A DNA stretch of 19,330 bases from JBDNJM01 sp041687755 (GTDB taxonomy: Bacteria > Planctomycetota > UBA1135 > GCA-002686595), in assembly GCA_041687755.1 (NCBI GenBank), contig JBDNJM010000036.1:1-19330 (forward strand), in the 5' to 3' direction. Both the position numbers and the translations under genes were made by a program. The notes under the pieces were generated by a model that saw only the letters and a program-made list of their open reading frames with translations, ran no database searches and was not told where the DNA came from. Every line of letters starts with the position of its first letter. The first letter of the stretch is position 1. Positions 1 to 6,417 of this stretch are shown piece after piece.

Positions 1-79
1 CAGGCACGTTTTCACCGGCTCGGGAACTTCACGGCCGCATGGCGGCCGTGAAGCTTCCGAGCCGGTGAAAACGTGCCTG
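1..79. repeat. Long inverted repeat, REPIN/MITE-like hairpin
   Basis: Bases 1-38 and 42-79 are reverse complements with 36 Watson-Crick pairs out of 38. The two exceptions are 24/56, which could be a G-U wobble in RNA, and 26/54. The loop is only three bases (39-41). The outer 23 bp are perfect, starting CAGGCACGTTTTCACC and ending GGTGAAAACGTGCCTG. The right end runs on into the small palindrome GTGCCTGGCAC (73-83). The left partner of that palindrome would lie before base 1, so the element is probably cut by the window edge. No T-run follows the hairpin, so a plain intrinsic terminator is unlikely. The form resembles paired REP sequences (REPINs) or a small MITE. It sits just upstream of purK. 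Confidence 0.8.
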
Positions 80-119
80 GCACCGTATCCTTCCCCCCGG
101 CCAGACCGATCCCGACCCC

Positions 120-1274
120 ATGGTGAACGCTCCCACCCCCCTGCCCCCGCCCGCACGCCTCGGCATCATCGGCGGGGGTCAACTCGGTCGCATGCTCGGC
201 CAGGCCGCCCGGCGGCTCGGCTACGGCCTGTGGGTGCTCGACCCCCACCCCGGCTGCCCCGCCGCCGCGGTCGCCGACCGCCAGCTCGTCGCGGACTACG
301 GCGACATGGCCGCCCTAGCTGAGCTCGCCGCGGGCTGCAGCGTCGTGACCTTCGAGTTCGAGAACGTGCCTGCCGAAGGCCTCGCCCAGCTCGAGGCGGC
401 CGGCACGGCCCGCGTCCATCCCTCGGCCCGCGTGCTGGAGACCTGCCGCGACCGCACCGCGGAGAAGCGCTTCCTGAGCGAGGCCGGGATCACCATCGCG
501 CCCTATCGCGAGGTGCGCAGCGCCGAGCAGCTCGAGGCTGCGACGGTCGATCTGGGCGGTCGCTGCATCGTCAAGTCGGCGCTGTTCGGCTACGACGGCA
601 AGGGCCAGCGCCGAATCGAGGCGCCCGGTCAAGCCCGCGCCGCCTGGAACTCCCTCGGGGTGCCAGTCGCCGTCGCGGAGGGCATCATCGACTTCCGCCG
701 CGAGCTTTCGGTGATCGCTGCGCGCTCGAGCCGCGGCGAACTGGTCGTCTATCCGCTGGCCGAGAACGTGCACGAGCGCCACATCCTGCACACGAGCCTC
801 ATGCCAGCCGCCGTCACGCCGGAACAAGCCGCAGCGGCGGAGGCCATCGCGCGCCGCATCGCCGAAGGCTTCGAGCTCGTCGGCCTCGTCGCCGTCGAGC
901 TGTTCGACACGCCCGACGGCCTGCTCGTCAACGAGCTCGCGCCGCGCCCGCACAACTCCGGCCACGTCACGATCGAAGCCGCCGTGACCTGCCAGTTCGA
1001 GAACCATATTCGAGCCGTCCACGGCCTGCCGCTCGGCGCGACCACGGTCGCTGAGCCGCGCGTGATGCTCAACCTGCTCGGCGACCTGTGGGGCGCCGGC
1101 GAGCCGGACTGGTCGGAGCTGCTCGGAGACCCGCGGCTGCAGCTGCACCTGTACGGCAAGCTCGAGGCGCGCGTCGGGCGCAAGATGGGCCACGCCACGA
1201 TGCCCCAGGCGAGCCTCGAGCGCGCGCTCGCCTGGTCGCGCGCCCAGGCGCCTGCGCAGCGCGCGATGAGCTGA
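120..1274 (+). CDS. purK: N5-carboxyaminoimidazole ribonucleotide synthase PurK
   Basis: This ATP-grasp enzyme of cytosolic purine biosynthesis makes N5-CAIR from AIR, bicarbonate and ATP, which the mutase PurE then converts to CAIR. The product is 384 residues, normal for the family. The N-terminal nucleotide-fold motif GGGQLGRM is at residues 18-25. The family signature TFEFENVP follows, then the ATP-grasp segment KSALFGYDGKGQ, and the metal/substrate segment NELAPRPHNSGH followed by CQFENHIRAVHGLPLG. The ATG at 120 starts directly before the glycine-rich domain with only a short Pro-rich lead. I see no clear Shine-Dalgarno. No purE is seen downstream; it may lie upstream of the window. It is the first gene visible in a same-strand run with pabAB (8 bases apart) and mqnA. 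Confidence 0.96.
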   Translation: MVNAPTPLPPPARLGIIGGGQLGRMLGQAARRLGYGLWVLDPHPGCPAAAVADRQLVADYGDMAALAELAAGCSVVTFEFENVPAEGLAQLEAAGTARVHPSARVLETCRDRTAEKRFLSEAGITIAPYREVRSAEQLEAATVDLGGRCIVKSALFGYDGKGQRRIEAPGQARAAWNSLGVPVAVAEGIIDFRRELSVIAARSSRGELVVYPLAENVHERHILHTSLMPAAVTPEQAAAAEAIARRIAEGFELVGLVAVELFDTPDGLLVNELAPRPHNSGHVTIEAAVTCQFENHIRAVHGLPLGATTVAEPRVMLNLLGDLWGAGEPDWSELLGDPRLQLHLYGKLEARVGRKMGHATMPQASLERALAWSRAQAPAQRAMS

Positions 1275-1282
1275 CCCCGCCG

Positions 1283-3421
1283 ATGCGGACGCTCCTGATC
1301 GACAACTACGACTCGTTCACGTTCAACCTCTACCAGCTGATCGCGGAGGTGAACGGCGAGCCGCCGCTGGTGGTGCGTAACGACCGAGCGCCGTGGTCCG
1401 AGCTGCGGTGTCTGCCGTTCGACAACGTCGTCCTCTCGCCGGGCCCCGGCCGACCCGAACGCGCCCAGGACTTCGGCGTCTGCCGCGAGGCGCTGGGGGA
1501 ACCCAATCTGCCGATCCTCGGCGTCTGCCTCGGGCACCAGGGGCTGTGCGCCGAACTCGGCGGCCGCGTGGATCAGGCCGACCCCGTGATGCACGGCCGG
1601 CCCAGCTCGATCCACCACGACGGCACCGGGCTGTTCGAAGGCCTGCCCTCCCCCTTCGAGGTCATTCGGTACCACTCGCTGCTCGTCTCGGAGCTGCCCG
1701 AGGAGCTGCGCGCCACCGCGCGCACCGCCGACGGGCTGCTGATGGCCGTCGAGCACCGCGAGCGCCCGCTGTTCGGCGTGCAGTTCCACCCCGAGTCGAT
1801 CGGGAGCGAGCACGGCCGTGCGCTGCTCGGCAACTTCGCCCGCCGCACCGCGCAGCACTGGCAAGAGCACGACCGAAGCGCGGGTCTCGGCGACGGATCC
1901 CTGGATGCCCGCCCCTACGACATCGCGCCGGCTCCCGACGCGTGCGCCGCGCCGCAACAGGACGCCTGCGACCTGCGTGTATTCCATCGGGAGCTGCGCA
2001 GCGCGCCCGGGCCCCTCTCGGCATTCGAGCAGCTGTGCACCGACGGCGCCCCGTCCTTCTGGCTGGACAGCGCCCGCACTGGCGGTCCCGGCCGCTTCTC
2101 CTTCATGGGCGACGCCTCCGGCCCCCTCGACGAGTGCCTGACCGCCGACCAAGCCGGGGGCCTGGTCTCCATCCGCCGCAACGGCGCCACCCGCTCCGAG
2201 TCCGGCACGATCTTCGAGCATCTGGAGCGCCGCCTGCGGGAGCGCAGCGCGACGACTGACGAGCTGCCCTTCGCCTTCACCGGCGGCTTCGTCGGCTACC
2301 TCGGCTACGAGCTCGACGCCGACTGCGCGGCCCTACGCATGAGCCGCTCGAGCCTGCCCGACGCCGGCTTCCTAGCCGTCCACCGGTTCCTGGCCATCGA
2401 CCACGAAGACGACCGCGCCTGGCTCGTGTGCGTCGATCACCCCGGCCAAGTCCGGCGCGCTAGCGCCTGGCTCAAGGCCCAGGCCGCGCGGCTCGAGGCC
2501 CTCCCCGCGCCCGCGGCCGAACTGACCGCGGGGCCCTCCATAGGCACCCCCCCGACCGAACCGCTCCCGCGCCGCATGCGCCACGACGAGGCCGCCTACC
2601 TCGAGCGCGTTCGGGCAGCCAAGCGCGCGATCCGCGAGGGCGAGTCCTACGAGCTGTGCCTGACCAACCGCCTCGAGTTCGACGTCGCGATCGACCCCTG
2701 GCGCACCTACCGCGCCCTGCGCGCCCACAACCCCGCGCCCTTCGCCGCCTGGCTCGACCTGCCCGGAGTGCAGATCCTCAGCGCCTCGCCGGAGCGCTTC
2801 CTCTCGGTCGACGCGCTCGGCGCAATCGAGGCCAAGCCGATCAAGGGCACCCGCCCGCGGGGTCGCACGCCCGCCGAAGACGAGGCCCTGAAAGCCGACC
2901 TCGCCAGCGCCGAAAAGGACCGCGCCGAAAACCTGATCATCATCGACCTGCTGCGCAACGACATCGGTCGAGTCGCCTCGGCGGGCTCGGTCCACGTGCC
3001 GCGACGTTTTGACGTCGAGACCTACGCCACCGTTCACCAGCTCGTCAGCACCATCCGTGGCCAGCTGCGCCCCGGCCTCTCCGCCGTCGACGCCGTGCGC
3101 GCGGCCTTCCCCGGCGGCTCGATGACCGGCGCGCCCAAGCGCCGCACGCTCGAGCTGCTCGACGCCCTCGAGCAGGGCCCGCGCGGCGTCTACTCGGGCG
3201 CGCTCGGCTATTTTTCGCTGAACGGCGCCGCCGACCTCTCCATCGTGATCCGCACGATCGTGGTCGAGCCGGGCTGCGTCTCCGTCGGCGTCGGCGGCGC
3301 GATCGTGGACCTCTCGGACCCCGCGGCGGAGCTCGCCGAGATGCTGCTCAAGGCGGAGGGTTCGATCGCCGCGCTGGAGCGCACCGCCGCGCGGCTCACG
3401 CCCACGGCCGCCCAGGACTGA
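1283..3421 (+). CDS. pabAB: Fused aminodeoxychorismate synthase (PabA-PabB)
   Basis: One 712-residue chain carries both halves of 4-amino-4-deoxychorismate synthase, which uses chorismate plus glutamine for p-aminobenzoate and folate. Residues 1 to about 190 are a class I glutamine amidotransferase starting MRTLLIDNYDSFTFN. The nucleophile is Cys82 in GVCLGHQG, and His169/Glu171 lie in QFHPES. Residues from about 230 are the chorismate-binding subunit, with TGGFVGYLGYEL (333-344), then PIKGT at 519-523, AENLIIIDLLRNDIG and a C-terminal GSMTGAPK motif. The lysine of PIKGT marks PabB; anthranilate synthase TrpE has alanine there. No PabC lyase domain is attached. The frame is open back to 1088, but the family's N-terminus begins exactly at ATG 1283, so I chose that start. 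The stop at 3421 lies three bases before mqnA. Confidence 0.94.
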   Translation: MRTLLIDNYDSFTFNLYQLIAEVNGEPPLVVRNDRAPWSELRCLPFDNVVLSPGPGRPERAQDFGVCREALGEPNLPILGVCLGHQGLCAELGGRVDQADPVMHGRPSSIHHDGTGLFEGLPSPFEVIRYHSLLVSELPEELRATARTADGLLMAVEHRERPLFGVQFHPESIGSEHGRALLGNFARRTAQHWQEHDRSAGLGDGSLDARPYDIAPAPDACAAPQQDACDLRVFHRELRSAPGPLSAFEQLCTDGAPSFWLDSARTGGPGRFSFMGDASGPLDECLTADQAGGLVSIRRNGATRSESGTIFEHLERRLRERSATTDELPFAFTGGFVGYLGYELDADCAALRMSRSSLPDAGFLAVHRFLAIDHEDDRAWLVCVDHPGQVRRASAWLKAQAARLEALPAPAAELTAGPSIGTPPTEPLPRRMRHDEAAYLERVRAAKRAIREGESYELCLTNRLEFDVAIDPWRTYRALRAHNPAPFAAWLDLPGVQILSASPERFLSVDALGAIEAKPIKGTRPRGRTPAEDEALKADLASAEKDRAENLIIIDLLRNDIGRVASAGSVHVPRRFDVETYATVHQLVSTIRGQLRPGLSAVDAVRAAFPGGSMTGAPKRRTLELLDALEQGPRGVYSGALGYFSLNGAADLSIVIRTIVVEPGCVSVGVGGAIVDLSDPAAELAEMLLKAEGSIAALERTAARLTPTAAQD

Positions 3422-3424
3422 ACC

Positions 3425-4258
3425 ATGACCCTGCGCCTCGGCCTGATCGACTACTTGAACCCGGCGCCCTTTTACTGGGACCTCCGGCAGCGCCTCGAAG
3501 GGCGCGCGACCTTCACGGCCGACGTGCCCGCGCAGGTCAACCGAGCCCTGCTCGAAGGCCGCCTCGACGCGGCGATCGTGTCCTCGCACTTCGCCGCCCA
3601 GCACGCCGATCGCTTCCTGATCGTGCCGGGCGCCTCCGTCTCCGCCCGCGGCGCCGTGCGCAGCGTGCTGCTGCTGTCCTGGGCGCAGGAGCTGCACGAG
3701 CTCAGCGGCCGAGACGTCGCCCTCACGACCAGCTCCTCCTCCAGCGTCTGCCTGCTGCGCCTGCTGCTCGAGGACGTTTGCGCGACCCCGCCGCGCTACC
3801 ACAGCGCGTCGCCCGACCCCGACGCCATGCTCGCCTCCGCCGAGGCCGCCCTGCTGATTGGCGACGGGGCCTTGCGCGAATGGGTCGAGCGGCGCGCGAT
3901 CGCCCATCCCGATGGCGGCCTGCGCCAGCCCGTGCTGCACGACCTCGCCGACGCGTGGCTGCGCTGGACCGGCCTGCCGTTCACGTTCGCGGTCTGGGCC
4001 GTGCGGCGTGAAGCCGCCGACGACGTGCTCGCAGCCAAGTTCCCAGAGCACCTGCACGCCAGCCTTGTGGGCGGACTCGCCAACCTGCCCGAGCTCGCCC
4101 GGCGCGCCGCACCTGAACTCAGGCTCCCGGAGCACGAGTGCCTGACTTACCTGCAGAACCTCGAATTCGGTCTCGAGGGTGAATTCCTCGAAGGCCTGCA
4201 GGAGTTCGTGCGCCGCGCGTTCCCCGCGCCCGCGACGCCCGAGCTGAAGTTCCTCTGA
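3425..4258 (+). CDS. mqnA: Chorismate dehydratase MqnA
   Basis: This enzyme dehydrates chorismate to 3-[(1-carboxyvinyl)oxy]benzoate, the first step of the futalosine route to menaquinone. The 277-residue product has the family's periplasmic-binding-protein-like layout. It starts RLGLIDYLNPAPFYWDL, followed by GAVRSVLLLS, the Ser/Thr-rich TSSSSSVCLLRLLL, the LLIGDGAL segment and then DLADAWLRWTGLPFTFAVWA, all characteristic of MqnA. There is no signal peptide, which fits a cytosolic enzyme. The ATG lies three bases after the pabAB stop, implying translational coupling and putting two chorismate-consuming enzymes on one message. No other mqn gene is in the window. It could in principle be the paralogous MqnD, but the DLADAW...WTGLPF segment favours MqnA. 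Confidence 0.9.
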   Translation: MTLRLGLIDYLNPAPFYWDLRQRLEGRATFTADVPAQVNRALLEGRLDAAIVSSHFAAQHADRFLIVPGASVSARGAVRSVLLLSWAQELHELSGRDVALTTSSSSSVCLLRLLLEDVCATPPRYHSASPDPDAMLASAEAALLIGDGALREWVERRAIAHPDGGLRQPVLHDLADAWLRWTGLPFTFAVWAVRREAADDVLAAKFPEHLHASLVGGLANLPELARRAAPELRLPEHECLTYLQNLEFGLEGEFLEGLQEFVRRAFPAPATPELKFL

Positions 4259-4271
4259 CCCGGCGGCCGAG

Positions 4272-5627
4272 TTAGAGCAACAGCTTCGCCGCGAGCGTCA
4301 GCGCCAGCAGGAAGCCGCACATGTCGGTGATCGTTGTCAGGATCGGCCCCGAGGCCAGCGCGGGGTCCTGACCCAGGCGCTTCAGCAGCAGCGGCACGGT
4401 GCCGCCGATGCCCACCGCGAGGACCGTGTTCACAGCGAGGGCCAGGCCGGCGACAACACCGAGCATCGCATCGCCCTTCCAGAAGTACGCGATCGCCGCG
4501 ACCAGCAGGCCCAGTACGGCCCCGTTGATCAGCCCGACCATCACTTCCTTCCAGAGCACCTGCATGGCGTCCCGGGGCCGCGTAACGCCGAGCGACAGCT
4601 CGCGCATCGAGACCGCGACCGCCTGATTGCCCGAGCAGCCGCTCATGTCGCTGATGATCGGCAAGAAGACCGCCAGCGCGATCACCTCCTTCAGCGTCTC
4701 CTGGTGCAGTGCGATCACCGAAGCGCCCCCCAGGTTCAGCAGCACGTTGATGCTGAGCCACGACAGCCGGCGCCCCGCGCGCACGCGCAACGGCATAGTG
4801 CGCAGCTCTTCACCGCCGACGATACCACCCGACTTCGCCAGGTCGCTGCCCTGCTTCTGGGCCAGGGCGTAGTCCACGGAGGCCTCCCGCACGACCCCGA
4901 CCAGGCGCCCCTCATCGTCCACGGCAGGCACCCCGAGGAACGCGTGGTCGCGGAAGAAGCGATCGAGCTCCTCGAGCGTCGCATCGACGCGCACGTGCAG
5001 CGGATCCGCGATCATGATCCGGTGGATCTTCAGGCCCCGCGGCGACAGCAGCAGGTCGCGCAGGCGCAGGACACCGCACAACTGACCCGTGGCCTCGAGC
5101 ACGTAGACGTACTGCACGTCGTAGTCCGCAAGCTCGTCGGCGCGTGCCTGCATCTCGGTTACGACCGCTTCGACCGTGTCGTCGCGCGTGAACGCGAGGA
5201 ACTCGGTCGCCATCAGGCCACCGGCCGACTCGGACGGGTACGCCTTCAGACTCCGCAGACCCGCCGCCTCCACGGAATCGAGGCGCTCAAGAATCGACTC
5301 GGGATCGTCCACCTTCGCGAGCAGATCGGCCTGCTCGTCCGAGGACATCTCGTGGACGATCTCGGCCGCGGCACCCGGCTCGAGGTCTTCGAGCGCCTCA
5401 GCCGCCTGGCTCTCGGGCAGCGATTCCAGCACGTCGGCGGCGACGTCGGGATCCACCAGCACCAACAGCTCGCCCAAGTCGTCCTCGGACAGCCGCGCGA
5501 GCGCGTGGGTCCGCTCTCCCGACGAGCTGCCCTCCAGCAGCCGCTCGAGCCCCGCGCCGTCGTGCTCCCGGATCCCTCGCTCAAGATCTCCGCGCTTCAG
5601 CTCAGGTGCTTCTTCGCCAGTGGACAT
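4272..5627 (-). CDS. mgtE: MgtE-family magnesium channel/transporter
   Basis: This inner-membrane Mg2+ channel of the MgtE/SLC41 type has 451 residues from the chosen start. An acidic helical N domain comes first, then the linker signature YPSESAGGLMATEF. Two CBS domains follow (around DVQYVYVLEATGQLCGVLRL and GVPAVDDEGRLVGVV), and then about five membrane segments. The pore-region signature is SDMSGCSGNQAVAVSMREL where better-known members read GMGGNAGNQ. The last helix keeps DPALASGPILTTITDMCG with the conserved Asp. The frame is open to 5732, but the extra 35 residues look random. ATG 5627 follows a purine-rich AGGGGCGAGG on the minus strand. The gene converges on mqnA with a 13-base gap. 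By family analogy the cytosolic N and CBS domains would sense Mg2+ and gate the pore. Confidence 0.92.
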   Translation of the reverse strand: MSTGEEAPELKRGDLERGIREHDGAGLERLLEGSSSGERTHALARLSEDDLGELLVLVDPDVAADVLESLPESQAAEALEDLEPGAAAEIVHEMSSDEQADLLAKVDDPESILERLDSVEAAGLRSLKAYPSESAGGLMATEFLAFTRDDTVEAVVTEMQARADELADYDVQYVYVLEATGQLCGVLRLRDLLLSPRGLKIHRIMIADPLHVRVDATLEELDRFFRDHAFLGVPAVDDEGRLVGVVREASVDYALAQKQGSDLAKSGGIVGGEELRTMPLRVRAGRRLSWLSINVLLNLGGASVIALHQETLKEVIALAVFLPIISDMSGCSGNQAVAVSMRELSLGVTRPRDAMQVLWKEVMVGLINGAVLGLLVAAIAYFWKGDAMLGVVAGLALAVNTVLAVGIGGTVPLLLKRLGQDPALASGPILTTITDMCGFLLALTLAAKLLL

Positions 5628-5784
5628 GCCAGAGCCTCGCCCCTGGCCCTCGCTACGTCCAGTGTGGTCGACCAACAGTCCCGCACGGAACGATCGGGAA
5701 CATCCCGACATCCGATTGAACGCCCGCTGCACACCTGGACCAAGCTAGGGTCACCAACCGACCGTCCATCCCCCCTTTCGTCCC

Positions 5785-6381
5785 ATGCTGAGACTTCTCC
5801 TCGTCGCCCTCGCCCTGCCCGCCTGCGCCGCGCCGACGGCCAGCCCTTCCGCTGCAGCCTCGCAGCCCCCCGTCGCCGCGCCGGCCTCCGAGGACCCTGC
5901 CGACCAAGCCTTCGCCGCGGCGCGCTCCGGGGATGCCAGCGCCCTGGCCGACCTGCTCACGCCCGACTTCCCCATCGACGCCAAGAACGCTCGCGGCGAC
6001 ACGCTGCTGATGCTCAGCGCGTACTACAGCCGGCCGGAAGCCGTCGCGCTCCTGCTCGAGCGCGGCGCTGCCCCGGACCTGCTCAGCGATTCGGGCCTCA
6101 GCGCGCTGATGGGCGCCGGGTTCCGCGACGACGTGGCCATCGCCCGCATCCTCCTCGACGGCGGCGCCGGGGTGGACGCCCGCAGCCCCTCCGACGTCAC
6201 GGCGCTGATGCTCGCCGCCCAGTACGGCAGCCTGCGCACCGCAGAGCTGCTGCTCGAGGCCGGCGCCGACCCGTCCGCAGAGGACTCGACCGGCCGGACG
6301 CCGTTGGTCATTGCGAAGCTGGGCCGCGACGCCGGCCTGATCGAGCTGCTCGAGCGCGCCGCGGCCCCGGTCGGGCCGTGA
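5785..6381 (+). CDS. Ankyrin-repeat lipoprotein
   Basis: A 198-residue exported protein. The N-terminus MLRLLLVALALPAC resembles a short lipoprotein signal with Cys14 as the lipidation site; the proline before the final Ala makes the lipobox imperfect. An Ala/Pro/Ser-rich linker follows to about residue 36. Four to five ankyrin repeats then fill the chain, with recognisable cores such as LLLERGAAPD, ILLDGGAGVDAR and AELLLEAGADPS, each followed by a G/S-x-T/S-x-L-like turn (RGDTLLM, SGLSALM, SDVTALM, TGRTPLV). Ankyrin domains bind proteins, and the partner is not evident here. It is divergent from mgtE with 157 bases between the starts, so that gap must hold both promoters. I see no convincing -35/-10 pair in it. 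The gene is convergent with the SBBP gene. Confidence 0.85.
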   Translation: MLRLLLVALALPACAAPTASPSAAASQPPVAAPASEDPADQAFAAARSGDASALADLLTPDFPIDAKNARGDTLLMLSAYYSRPEAVALLLERGAAPDLLSDSGLSALMGAGFRDDVAIARILLDGGAGVDARSPSDVTALMLAAQYGSLRTAELLLEAGADPSAEDSTGRTPLVIAKLGRDAGLIELLERAAAPVGP

Positions 6382-6417
6382 ACTCCGGCCCGGGCTAGCC
6401 ACCCCCGATGAGCACGC

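Noticed and set aside
749..2221. Long minus-strand open frames opposite purK and pabAB (also 2372-4135)
   Set aside because: They lie opposite well-supported conserved genes, and their composition is what the opposite strand of GC-rich coding DNA produces.
5628..5784. Mg2+ riboswitch or promoter pair in the mgtE/ankyrin divergent gap
   Set aside because: The gap is only 157 bases, with no recognisable M-box elements. TTGAAC near 5716 has no acceptable -10 at normal spacing.
4704..6398. Long plus-strand open frame of 564 codons across mgtE and the ankyrin gene
   Set aside because: It is antisense to mgtE and out of frame with the ankyrin gene. The translation is rich in Arg, His, Gln and Pro with no domain, as expected for a shadow in high-GC DNA.
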